Assembly: GCA_946407715.1 (NCBI GenBank)
Contig: CAMJPH010000023.1
Location: forward strand, 1-31,301
DNA: 31,301 nucleotides
From: an uncultured Bacteroidales bacterium
Lineage (GTDB): Bacteria > Bacteroidota > Bacteroidia > Bacteroidales > WCHB1-69
Direction of reading: 5' to 3'
In this document: one piece after another, positions 24,535-31,246 of the stretch
Position numbering within the stretch: position 1 is the first letter of the stretch
Layout of the letters: every line of letters begins with the position of its first letter
Translations under genes and position numbers: made by a program
Notes under the pieces: model-generated
The model's input: the letters and a program-made list of their open reading frames with translations, nothing else
Told to the model about the DNA's origin: nothing
Databases searched by the model: none

Positions 24535-25452
24535 CTACGGTTTGGATGAAGAGTTGGATGCGGAGTTGATGGCATCGTAAGAGGAAGAATTGGTGGGGTC
24601 GATTTGCTTCATGATGTTGACGACCTGGGTCTTCTCCGATGGCATGCCTTCCTTGAAAATATTGATGATCTCGTCTTTTTTGGTGTTCAGGATAATGCGG
24701 ACAACGGCGAGGTTGGATTTCTGTGCGTTGACCTGTTGCAGCAGTTTCAGGCTTTCAAGAATGACGGCGCGACCTGCATCGGGAGTCTCGTACATCACGT
24801 CCAGTCCCAAACGGTGATATTGGTAATAAAAGTCATGAAGTTTACTGTATGTTCCGTTGTTGAAGTTTTCGGCAATCCAATAGCGGTTGTTCTGCCCGCT
24901 TTCAGCCACGCTCCAACCTACGTCTTTCGCGTTCAAGTTGGCGGTGTTTTGGCATTTGGAGAAATAAGCGGCGCCGCCGTTTGGGGAGAACGAGTCTAAT
25001 TCTACAGCGATGAAGAGGTTCAGGTAGAAAGCGATGATGGAGGTGAGTTCCGATAGCGTGGAGTTCTCGTCATACTCTAAGGGATCTCCGTCCGCATAAC
25101 GGAATTTTATCTTTTTGTCCTGAAAACTCATCAAGGTGGTTTTGTAGCTGGCTTTATAGACAGGGCGTTGCAGGACCAACGTCATCGTGCCTTCGTATTC
25201 GTCGCCGGACGCTTTGGTGAGGTTGATGGTCATGGAACATTCGATGCGTTCGTTTTGTTTCAGGTTGTATTGGCACCATTTCCGATCGTGTACAAAGGTG
25301 TACAGTTTTTGGCGCATTTCGTTGAACCGCTGTTGGTTACCCGAGCTTGAAATCTGGGTGGTGTTGATGGAGAGCGCGCATTGGAAGTCTTGAGCCTTCA
25401 ATGCGCTGGTGGCGAAGGCCAAAATGAGAAATAGTCCGAATAAACGTTTCAT
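24535..25452 (-). CDS. DUF4835 family exported protein
   Basis: A 305-residue exported protein. A signal peptide (MKRLFGLFLILAFATSALKAQ) precedes a mature protein starting DFQCALSINTTQI. Sequence such as FRYADGDPLEYDENSTLSEL, LTSIIAFYLNLFIAVELDSF and a mid-region YFSKCQNTANL match the Bacteroidota family DUF4835, almost always encoded next to recN and coaBC. The function is unknown and the envelope location is inferred from the signal peptide. It begins 9 bases after the coaBC stop. The conserved link to coaBC and recN is probably old operon structure, not a shared pathway. Confidence 0.9.
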   Translation of the reverse strand: MKRLFGLFLILAFATSALKAQDFQCALSINTTQISSSGNQQRFNEMRQKLYTFVHDRKWCQYNLKQNERIECSMTINLTKASGDEYEGTMTLVLQRPVYKASYKTTLMSFQDKKIKFRYADGDPLEYDENSTLSELTSIIAFYLNLFIAVELDSFSPNGGAAYFSKCQNTANLNAKDVGWSVAESGQNNRYWIAENFNNGTYSKLHDFYYQYHRLGLDVMYETPDAGRAVILESLKLLQQVNAQKSNLAVVRIILNTKKDEIINIFKEGMPSEKTQVVNIMKQIDPTNSSSYDAINSASNSSSKP

Positions 25453-25461
25453 AGTTGTGGG

Positions 25462-26658
25462 TTATTGGTGAATATATTTTTGGGCTGTTTGAAGAATTTC
25501 TGTTGCAATTTCTTGTTTGCTTTTCAGTTCGCTGACGAACTCTTGGCCGTCTCTCGCGAGAATGGTGACCTGATTGGTGGCAGTGCGGAAACCGGCGCCT
25601 TTTGTTCGCAGGGAATTGAGAACGATGAGGTCGGCATTTTTATTATGCAGTTTTTTTCTGGCGTTTTCGATTTCGTTTTCCGTTTCCAATGCAAAACCGA
25701 CCAGCAACTGGTTGTCGCGCTTTATTTTCCCGACAGAAGCGAGAATGTCCTTTGTCTTGACTAATTCGAGGGTGAGCTGCGTGTTTTCTTTCTTGATTTT
25801 TTCGGAAGCCACCTGTGCGGGCGTGAAGTCGGCAACGGCGGCGGACATGATGATGATGTCCTGATTCTCCACGAGGCTCATGCATTGCTGGTACATTTCC
25901 TCTGCCGTTTTCACATCGTAGCGGGTGATGTTCCGGTGGCGAGCGTTGCAATTTGACGGGCCTGTTACAAGGGCGACTTTCGCGCCTTTGCGGGCGGCGG
26001 CTTCGGCGAGGCAGAAACCCATGAGACCGGAGGAATGGTTTCCGATAAACCGCACAGGGTCAATGGGTTCGTAGGTCGGGCCGGCGGTAATCATCACGTT
26101 TTTGCCTTGAAGGGAAAGGTCATCCTCCAGGCTTTCGTCCACGGCTTCAAAAATCTCTTCCGGCTCCTGCATGCGTCCGCTTCCGGTAGTGCCGCAGGCA
26201 AGAAAGCCTTCGTTCGGAGTGAGGATGAGGCAGCCGCGTTCCCGCAAGATGCCGATGTTCTGTTGCACTGCCGGGTTCTCGTACATGTTGGTGTTCATGG
26301 CCGGGGCGATGAACACGTTTTTTTTGACGGCTAAGAAGAGGGTAGAGAGGGTGTCGTCCGCAATTCCGTGCGCGAATTTGGCGATGATGTTGGCGGTGGC
26401 GGGAGCCACAACGAGCGCGTCCGCCCATTCCGCCATGCTGATGTGTTCGACCTCCATTGTGCGGTTAGTATCGAACATATCGGTGTATAACCTGTTCTCC
26501 GACAGGGTCTCTATTGTCAACGGGGTGACAAATTGCAGGGCGTTCCGTGTGGCGGTGACGCGGACTTCGTAGCCGTTCTTTTTGAACAGCCGAATAAGCG
26601 TCAGGGTCTTGTAGGCCGCGATGCCGCCGGAAATGCCGATGACAATGTGTTTGCCCAT
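25462..26658 (-). CDS. coaBC: Bifunctional phosphopantothenoylcysteine decarboxylase / phosphopantothenate-cysteine ligase
   Basis: A 398-residue cytoplasmic enzyme for two steps of coenzyme A synthesis. The N-terminal flavoprotein (CoaC) half has IGISGGIAAYK (7-17), His72 in EHISMAEWAD, PAMNTNMYENP (119-129) and Cys155 in LACGTTGSGRM, matching the active-site His, the substrate-binding motif and the catalytic Cys. The C-terminal CoaB half begins near 188 with ITAGPTYEPIDPVRF and GNHSSGLMG, and has the SEKIKK lysine cluster (~290). It follows rpoZ by 9 bases. All catalytic residues I could check are present. Confidence 0.96.
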   Translation of the reverse strand: MGKHIVIGISGGIAAYKTLTLIRLFKKNGYEVRVTATRNALQFVTPLTIETLSENRLYTDMFDTNRTMEVEHISMAEWADALVVAPATANIIAKFAHGIADDTLSTLFLAVKKNVFIAPAMNTNMYENPAVQQNIGILRERGCLILTPNEGFLACGTTGSGRMQEPEEIFEAVDESLEDDLSLQGKNVMITAGPTYEPIDPVRFIGNHSSGLMGFCLAEAAARKGAKVALVTGPSNCNARHRNITRYDVKTAEEMYQQCMSLVENQDIIIMSAAVADFTPAQVASEKIKKENTQLTLELVKTKDILASVGKIKRDNQLLVGFALETENEIENARKKLHNKNADLIVLNSLRTKGAGFRTATNQVTILARDGQEFVSELKSKQEIATEILQTAQKYIHQ

Positions 26659-26667
26659 GGATGATTT

Positions 26668-26994
26668 TTACTCGTTGGAGTCTTTGAAGTAAATTTGGTC
26701 GTTTTCAAACTCGTGAATAGCCAACTGTGTGGGTTTGGGGATCTGTTCGTAGAGCTTGGACAGTTCGATTTGCTCACGATTCTCATAGACCTCCTCGCTG
26801 GAGCGGTCTTGCGCGGCGGAAAGATGCGAGTTTTCTTGGAACTCCTGTTTCAGCTCAGCAGCAATTTGGTCGGCACGTTTCGACATAATCACGATGCTTT
26901 TGTAGAAGTTGCCCGTCTGCTTGTCGTATTTGCGGATGTCTTTCGTTTTGGCAAAAAGGTCGATTTTCAATTTTTTGTACTCTAAAGCTTTCAT
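26668..26994 (-). CDS. rpoZ: DNA-directed RNA polymerase omega subunit (Bacteroidota type)
   Basis: A 108-residue protein. The N-terminal half carries the omega-fold pattern NFYKSIVIMSKRADQIAAEL (~28-47), and the C-terminal half has EVYENREQIELSKLYEQIPKPT, characteristic of the divergent Bacteroidota omega proteins. It stabilises the beta' subunit of RNA polymerase. It sits 7 bases after the bamD stop and 9 bases before coaBC, the conserved order in this phylum, which supports the call more than similarity alone. Confidence 0.87.
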   Translation of the reverse strand: MKALEYKKLKIDLFAKTKDIRKYDKQTGNFYKSIVIMSKRADQIAAELKQEFQENSHLSAAQDRSSEEVYENREQIELSKLYEQIPKPTQLAIHEFENDQIYFKDSNE

Positions 26995-27001
26995 TATATG
27001 A

Positions 27002-27946
27002 CTAATTTGTTGATTTTTTTGCGTATTTTTCTAATTGCTTGGTTACGTCTTGTGCGATTTTTTCCGTTTCCTTGATATATTTTGAATCAGGGAAGTTGAC
27101 AATCATTTTCTCACACGCATCTAAACAGGCCTTGAAGCGTTCCTGTTTTTTCCGTTCTGTGCTTCGTTTGGCATATTCGTAGTTGTTCAAAACCAGAAAA
27201 TAGACTGCTTCAGGCATCAAGGGGGAGTAGGAATACTTGTTGAAGAAATTTTTAGCGGAGATTTGGCAGGCTTCGTAGTGGTCGGTGTTATAGTAGAGTT
27301 TCAATACTTCAAGGTCTTTACGGGCGAGTTTGAGACGCAGGTCATCCAGCATCACATTGCATTCTTCGATGTGCTTGTTTTCAGGATAGGCTTGGAGATA
27401 TGCGTTGATTTGTTCGATTGCGTAGTGGGTGTTGGTCTGGTCAAGGTAGTATTCAGGGCTGGTTTTGTAAACGGCTGAGATACAGTAGTAGAAAGCGTCT
27501 TCGGCGCGGTCGGAGTTTGGGTAGCGGCGCACGTAGTCGCGGAAATGGAATGCGGCCATGTTGTAGTCACCGTTCATGTAGTACGAGTGAGCGAAGAGGA
27601 AGAGGATGGTGTCGGCACGGGGAGTGCCTAACGACAGCGGGTAGAGTTCCTCAAAGAGTCCGGCGGCGGACAGCCATTGACGGTTGTTGTAGTATTTCAA
27701 GGCGCGGGCGTAGTATTGGTCAAAACTCTCGAAAGTCACCCGCTTGGATGTGCGGCTGACGGTTTTCTTCTTCTTCGCTGGCTTGGCGGTGGTTTGTTGA
27801 GGTTGCGTTTCGGGCTTGATGGAGTCCGTATGTGTTTGTGTTTCGGGTACAACAGTGTCAACTGCACTGCGAAAGTCCGCCGCGCATACGTCCACCGCGA
27901 AGGCTAACAATATGACTAATAGTATATTACAAGTCTTCTTTGCCAT
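27002..27946 (-). CDS. bamD: Outer-membrane assembly factor BamD-like TPR protein
   Basis: A 314-residue exported TPR protein. The ATG at 27946 is chosen because a signal peptide starts there (MAKKTCNILLVILLAFAVDVCA) and a -7 element lies just upstream. A low-complexity Thr/Lys/Gln-rich linker (~25-65, with KPAKKKK) precedes TPR helices such as FDQYYARALKYYNNRQWLSAA, FLFAHSYYMNGDYNMAAFHF and NSDRAEDAFYY. BamD is part of the complex that folds barrel proteins into the outer membrane. BamD proteins are normally lipoproteins; here Cys21 is in VDVCA, which is not a standard lipobox, so lipidation is doubtful. It heads the long minus-strand block. Confidence 0.85.
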   Translation of the reverse strand: MAKKTCNILLVILLAFAVDVCAADFRSAVDTVVPETQTHTDSIKPETQPQQTTAKPAKKKKTVSRTSKRVTFESFDQYYARALKYYNNRQWLSAAGLFEELYPLSLGTPRADTILFLFAHSYYMNGDYNMAAFHFRDYVRRYPNSDRAEDAFYYCISAVYKTSPEYYLDQTNTHYAIEQINAYLQAYPENKHIEECNVMLDDLRLKLARKDLEVLKLYYNTDHYEACQISAKNFFNKYSYSPLMPEAVYFLVLNNYEYAKRSTERKKQERFKACLDACEKMIVNFPDSKYIKETEKIAQDVTKQLEKYAKKSTN

Positions 27947-27961
27947 AGTAAAAAAACCGTG

Positions 27962-27969
27962 CAAATATA
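27962..27969 (-). promoter_or_regulatory. Bacteroidetes-type -7 element for the bamD-to-hydrolase block
   Basis: Minus strand TATATTTG matches TAnnTTTG, 16 bases before the bamD ATG, which supports that start. I found no other TAnnTTTG element ahead of a gene in the following 9.5 kb of minus-strand genes, so it may be the main promoter of the block. Confidence 0.6.
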
Positions 27970-28045
27970 GTATTTTTTTTGGAATACTGCTGCATGGCAA
28001 CCGCACCAAAATTCCACTACGACCTAGACATAAACCAATGATTTT

Positions 28046-28070
28046 AGCTGTTGGCTGTTGGCTGTCGGCT
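28046..28070. repeat. Heptanucleotide tandem repeat (GGCTGTT type)
   Basis: About three and a half 7-base units (AGCTGTT, GGCTGTT, GGCTGTC, GGCT) in the gap upstream of bamD. The same unit type forms the left arm of the inverted repeat at 18344-18403. The remainder of 27970-28217 shows no convincing gene; one minus-strand frame is open across it but has no start, family motif or promoter. Confidence 0.75.
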
Positions 28071-28217
28071 TTGTGCCAAAATATCCCGCAGACTCTGCCC
28101 ACGACCTTTCATATTCGGACGGAGCGGGACGAATCTCACTGGGATCAATTGCATATATTGTTTTTGTGGACATTTGAAGCCTCAGCTCAGTTTTTGGCGA
28201 TACCGGCGGCTCAACTT

Positions 28218-28510
28218 TCAGTTGGTCTCTGGCGTTGACAACTCGGATGGGAATTTGCTCGTTTTGTGGTAGTTGGCGGTTTGTTTTGGATTCCAATCCA
28301 ATCCCTTCAATTCTCTTCCGTCCACGACACTGTTCTCCGCAAACGCATACGCACTGTTCCACGGGAACTTCCCCGCTAACGGGTCCACGCTCCAGAACCG
28401 CCCGATGCGGGTGTCGCGCATTCGGTACTCGAAGGCGTGCAGAGCCCCATCTCCAAGCACCTCATTATCAGTCTCCTGCCCGTTGAAGGAGTACCGGTAC
28501 CCCCCGTATA
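28218..28510 (-). pseudogene. RHS repeat-associated core domain remnant
   Basis: The minus-strand frame encodes YGGYRYSFNGQETDNEV, then RDTRIGRFWSVDPLAGKFPWNS and AYAFAENSVVDG. This is the conserved RHS-core end that precedes the variable toxin-like tip in Rhs/YD-repeat proteins. Only about 95 residues remain, with no YD repeats upstream (the ATPase gene lies there instead) and a stop soon after the core, so there is no recognisable tip. The open frame continues upstream to 28598 through the repeat at 28511-28572, without an obvious own start. I infer the 3' remnant of a displaced or truncated rhs gene. Confidence 0.78.
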
Positions 28511-28572
28511 GGAACGGAGGTGCTGAAGCGGGTATGTGGCGGTGCGGATCATGGCGCGAAGATAGGAGATCA
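28511..28572. repeat. Imperfect direct repeat, left copy, at the 3' end of the ATPase gene
   Basis: Aligned without gaps to 30197-30258, about 48 of 62 positions agree. The part GATCATGGCGCGAAGAT is identical. On the minus strand the copy begins with the TGA stop of the ATPase gene and runs into the RHS remnant. Confidence 0.82.
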
Positions 28573-30114
28573 CCGTTCCACCACCTTCCAGCTCTCAATC
28601 CGGCGCGTCTCGGAGGAGAAGTTCACCCCGATTTTGTAGAGCTTGCGCGGGTCGTGGGCGAAGGGCAAGGCGTACTCCCTTTTCTCGATCTGCGCCAACG
28701 CCTCCTCGACGGATTTGTCCAACTTGAACTCGAAAAGGTAGATGTAGTCGGCGGTCTGCACCACCATGTCCATACGGCCGTCGGAAGTGTGCCGCTCAGT
28801 CTCCGTGTAGAAGCCCACCATCTTGAAGATGAGGGCCACGGCATTGTGGAAGTAGAGCTCCGCATCCCCCGCCAACTGGTAATCTTGTCCGGCAAATAGC
28901 GATTCCAAACGCTTCATGAACTTGTCGGTCTGACCGGCCCGTGCCGCCAACACGAAATCTTTCACAAAGCTGTCCTGCCCTTGGCTGGAGGGGGTGTAAT
29001 ATCTGAACAAAAAACGGGAAAAGCCATGCTCCACCTCTTGGTTCGGGAATCCTAACCGATAGGTGCCAAACTCAGGATCATATCCCTTTATGGTGAGATA
29101 GCCGCTTTGGTAGAGCAGTGGCGTCGGGTTGGTGTCGATAGCGTCCAAGCTGCCTAACAGGTCAGCCGTGGCTTCCTCGTGGGTGAGCCGTTCCAGGTCG
29201 TAGTGGTTGCGCTTCATCACCTCCACCAGGAACGTGGGCGTGCCCGACTGGAACCACTGGTCGCCGAACTCCCGACTGTCCATCGCATTCAACAGGCTGA
29301 AAGGATTGTACATTCCTGTGCCGTTCTTGCTGAAATGGTAGCCGTCGTATTGCTTTTTCAGTTTCTCATAGCATTCGTCTTTGCTTATTCCATTGGTTTC
29401 CGCCATTTCCCCAACCTGCACATCCAATTTGTCGCGAATCTCTTGCTCGGTGATGCCGCAGATTTCTGCATATCTGCTATCCAACGAGATGTCTTTCAGG
29501 TTGTTGAGGTCGCTGAACACGCTCACTTTCGAGAACTTGGTCACCCCGGTGAACAGCGCGAAACGAATATACTGGTCCATAGACTTGGCCACCCCGTAGA
29601 AACCCTTCAGAATCTTGCGGTAATTGTCCTGAAGTTCCATGTCCCCGATAGTCTGCAGCAGCGGCTTGTCGTATTCATCCACCAAGATCACGACTTGACG
29701 GCCGATTTGTTCGCAGGCGCGTTGGATGACCCCCTTGAACCGTTCGGAAACAGTGTGCTCATCGGGGTCTTTCCCAAATGACCTTTCAAATTGGCGCAGA
29801 TGTCCGTCAATAATAGAGATGAGGGCTTCTTCGCTTCTGTAGTCAGCGGCGTTGAGGTCGATGTGCAGCACGGGATACTGTTTCCACTCGGTTTCCAGCG
29901 TGCTGATGGCCAACCCCTCGAAGAGTTCCTTCCGTCCTTGGAAGTAGGCCTCCAAGGTGGTGACCAGCAAGCTCTTGCCGAACCTGCGGGGACGGCTGAG
30001 GAAGAAGTAGCCTCCATTTTTTGCGAGCTGATAAACTTCTTTGGTCTTGTCGAAATAGAGGAAGTTTTCTTCCCGGATTTTCGCGAATGTCTGTATGCCG
30101 ATAGGGTATTTCAT
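28570..30114 (-). CDS. AAA-ATPase-like / PD-(D/E)XK nuclease-domain protein
   Basis: A 514-residue protein of the AAA-ATPase-like plus PDDEXK family that is multicopy in many Bacteroidota. The N-terminal ATPase domain has a modified P-loop SRPRRFGKS (40-48) and Walker B VVILVDEYDKPLL (141-153), then TGVTKFSKVSVFSDLNNL. The C-terminal domain has Asp449 in GRMDMVV, and Glu462 and Lys464 in YLFEFKLD, the PD-(D/E)XK spacing, with a downstream Gln475. The biological role is unknown; nuclease function is inferred from the fold. The ATG at 30114 is chosen over 30135 because the -7 element at 30133-30140 would put transcription start after 30135. It lies between two copies of a direct repeat. Confidence 0.88.
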   Translation of the reverse strand: MKYPIGIQTFAKIREENFLYFDKTKEVYQLAKNGGYFFLSRPRRFGKSLLVTTLEAYFQGRKELFEGLAISTLETEWKQYPVLHIDLNAADYRSEEALISIIDGHLRQFERSFGKDPDEHTVSERFKGVIQRACEQIGRQVVILVDEYDKPLLQTIGDMELQDNYRKILKGFYGVAKSMDQYIRFALFTGVTKFSKVSVFSDLNNLKDISLDSRYAEICGITEQEIRDKLDVQVGEMAETNGISKDECYEKLKKQYDGYHFSKNGTGMYNPFSLLNAMDSREFGDQWFQSGTPTFLVEVMKRNHYDLERLTHEEATADLLGSLDAIDTNPTPLLYQSGYLTIKGYDPEFGTYRLGFPNQEVEHGFSRFLFRYYTPSSQGQDSFVKDFVLAARAGQTDKFMKRLESLFAGQDYQLAGDAELYFHNAVALIFKMVGFYTETERHTSDGRMDMVVQTADYIYLFEFKLDKSVEEALAQIEKREYALPFAHDPRKLYKIGVNFSSETRRIESWKVVER

Positions 30115-30132
30115 GACGGTGGATTTTCGCCG

Positions 30133-30140
30133 CAAAGATA
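30133..30140 (-). promoter_or_regulatory. Bacteroidetes-type -7 element for the ATPase gene
   Basis: Minus strand TATCTTTG matches TAnnTTTG, 18 bases before the preferred start at 30114. It excludes the upstream in-frame ATG at 30135, which would overlap the promoter. Confidence 0.6.
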
Positions 30141-30155
30141 CAATTTATTTAGAAA

Positions 30156-30183
30156 GACAACTTGGACAACTTGGGACAACTTG
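30156..30183. repeat. Short tandem repeat of GACAACTTG
   Basis: Three copies of GACAACTTG, the second and third separated by one extra G, lie just upstream of the ATPase promoter in the -30 to -60 region. They could be an operator-like site, but three short copies are weak evidence. Confidence 0.65.
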
Positions 30184-30196
30184 TTTGCTCTGTAGC

Positions 30197-30258
30197 GGAA
30201 CGGGGATGTTTGGGAGGGTGTGTGGCGGTGGAGATCATGGCGCGAAGATGGTGGATTA
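30197..30258. repeat. Imperfect direct repeat, right copy, at the 3' end of the HEPN gene
   Basis: The counterpart of 28511-28572. On the minus strand it begins with the TAA stop of the HEPN gene, at the same position relative to the repeat as the ATPase stop in the left copy. It lies between the HEPN gene and the ATPase promoter. Confidence 0.82.
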
Positions 30259-30669
30259 TGAGGTCTGTTTCTCCAACAAGGTGTCGATTTCCTCAATAAA
30301 CCTTTGTGCCTTCGGATATAATTCGTCAACTTCTTCCAATGTGGCATATACGAATTCATCATAGTCCCCTCGTTGTCTGCTGTCGTATAGGTTCGAGAAT
30401 GCGCGGCCGCTCTCTTTGGAAACCAATCCTTTGGAAACAAAGTGCAGACCCAACAATGTCTTTACTCCAGAGTGGGTCCCTGCTGTGATGTGGTGTTTTG
30501 ACAGAAGAGCCAGTGCGGCATAGTAGCAGGCATAGTACAACCGATTGGTGGCGGTACCGTAATAGCCTTTCTCTCGCAGGAAAGGGATCTCTTCCAACGT
30601 TTCGTGTGCTCGTTCTTGTCGGTATTTTGACAAGGCCTCGTATGCCTCGCTTGTCAGTTCGTCTTTCAT
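30256..30669 (-). CDS. HEPN-domain protein (partner of the MNT nucleotidyltransferase)
   Basis: A 137-residue all-helical protein of the HEPN family (PF05168 type). Typical segments are YRQERAHETL (16-25), GYYGTATNRLYYACYYAALALL (35-56), THSGVKTLLGLHFV (65-78) and YDSRQRGDYDEF (95-106). The catalytic RX4-6H motif of RNase HEPN toxins is not obvious, so an RNase toxin role is uncertain. The start ATG at 30669 overlaps the MNT stop as ATGA, implying coupled translation. Paired with a minimal nucleotidyltransferase it resembles MNT-HEPN two-gene modules, some of which are toxin-antitoxin systems. Its stop codon lies in a direct repeat. Confidence 0.85.
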   Translation of the reverse strand: MKDELTSEAYEALSKYRQERAHETLEEIPFLREKGYYGTATNRLYYACYYAALALLSKHHITAGTHSGVKTLLGLHFVSKGLVSKESGRAFSNLYDSRQRGDYDEFVYATLEEVDELYPKAQRFIEEIDTLLEKQTS

Positions 30670-30980
30670 AGTATTATTCCTTCGTTTGTGACATTTACAT
30701 AAAAGGGCGTAGGAAAGGGGCGGTTGTCCCACTCTTTCCGAGGCATGATGAGCGTGCTGATGACAACGCCAGTCTCCAGCTCTATGTCGTAATATGGGGC
30801 AATGATGCGGTCTTTGTCCTCGTACGACAGTTTGTCCGCCTCCACAAGCATCAGGAGGTCTATGTCGGAATCCTCACGGGCATCTCCGCGGGCTTCCGAG
30901 CCATACAGGATGGTTTGTACTGCAGGTTTCATCTTGCTGGCCACCTTTCTGATTTTGTCAACAATTCGGGTTCGCCTCAT
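30666..30980 (-). CDS. Minimal nucleotidyltransferase (MNT) domain protein
   Basis: A 104-residue protein with the nucleotidyltransferase-fold active-site motif GS-x10-DxD, complete as Gly27-Ser28 and Asp39/Asp41 in LYGSEARGDAREDSDIDLLM. A third metal-ligand acidic residue is expected on the next strand, where YDIELETGVVIST lies. Characterised MntA-type enzymes AMPylate their HEPN partner and neutralise it; that activity is an inference here. The ATG at 30980 is chosen over 31010 because the -7 element at 31000-31007 excludes the earlier one. It overlaps the HEPN gene by four bases and is the first gene of the pair. Confidence 0.88.
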   Translation of the reverse strand: MRRTRIVDKIRKVASKMKPAVQTILYGSEARGDAREDSDIDLLMLVEADKLSYEDKDRIIAPYYDIELETGVVISTLIMPRKEWDNRPFPTPFYVNVTNEGIIL

Positions 30981-30999
30981 TTTTGGTCTGTTTTTTTTG

Positions 31000-31007
31000 C
31001 AAAAGTA
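31000..31007 (-). promoter_or_regulatory. Bacteroidetes-type -7 element for the MNT-HEPN pair
   Basis: Minus strand TACTTTTG matches TAnnTTTG, 19 bases before the MNT start codon at 30980. It fixes that start against the in-frame ATG at 31010. Confidence 0.6.
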
Positions 31008-31045
31008 CATTTTTTTTGAAACAATCGAATAATTGGAGCAATCTA

Positions 31046-31246
31046 TTATGATTTCGATTTCTTCAGCTTGATATCCTTCATGTAACCCTCGTTCTCCGCC
31101 TCGTATCCGGTGGGCAACGTGTCGTGCAAAGTAAATGTGGGGACAATACAGACCGTTTCGGTAAAAGATCCAGAAGTTGGATAGTTGTATCGAATTTTTG
31201 CCAGTAAAGAGTCTTCACTATAACATAAGACTTCCACTTTATTCAT
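31046..31246 (-). CDS. Small protein of unknown function, possibly a gene remnant
   Basis: A 66-residue reading frame from the ATG at 31246, which I do not recognise. It has no signal peptide or membrane segment, a Tyr/Thr-rich middle (KIRYNYPTSGSFTETVC) and a basic tail (KDIKLKKSKS). The frame stays open upstream for 13 more codons to a stop at 31286-31288 and reads NPYCKWVKKCLRN there, with no ATG, so the 5' part of a longer gene may have been lost; a frameshift would look the same. A TTG at 31255 is an alternative start. It lies 39 bases upstream of the MNT-HEPN promoter, with no clear -7 element of its own. Confidence 0.45.
   Translation of the reverse strand: MNKVEVLCYSEDSLLAKIRYNYPTSGSFTETVCIVPTFTLHDTLPTGYEAENEGYMKDIKLKKSKS

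Noticed and set aside
28024..28362. Open minus-strand frame overlapping the RHS remnant and the gap before bamD
   Set aside because: It is out of frame with the RHS core, passes through heptad repeats and has no recognisable start or family motif. A decayed RHS tip is possible but cannot be supported.
30156..30183. Triple GACAACTTG as an iteron or operator
   Set aside because: Three short copies upstream of one promoter are too little to claim a binding site. They are listed only as a repeat.
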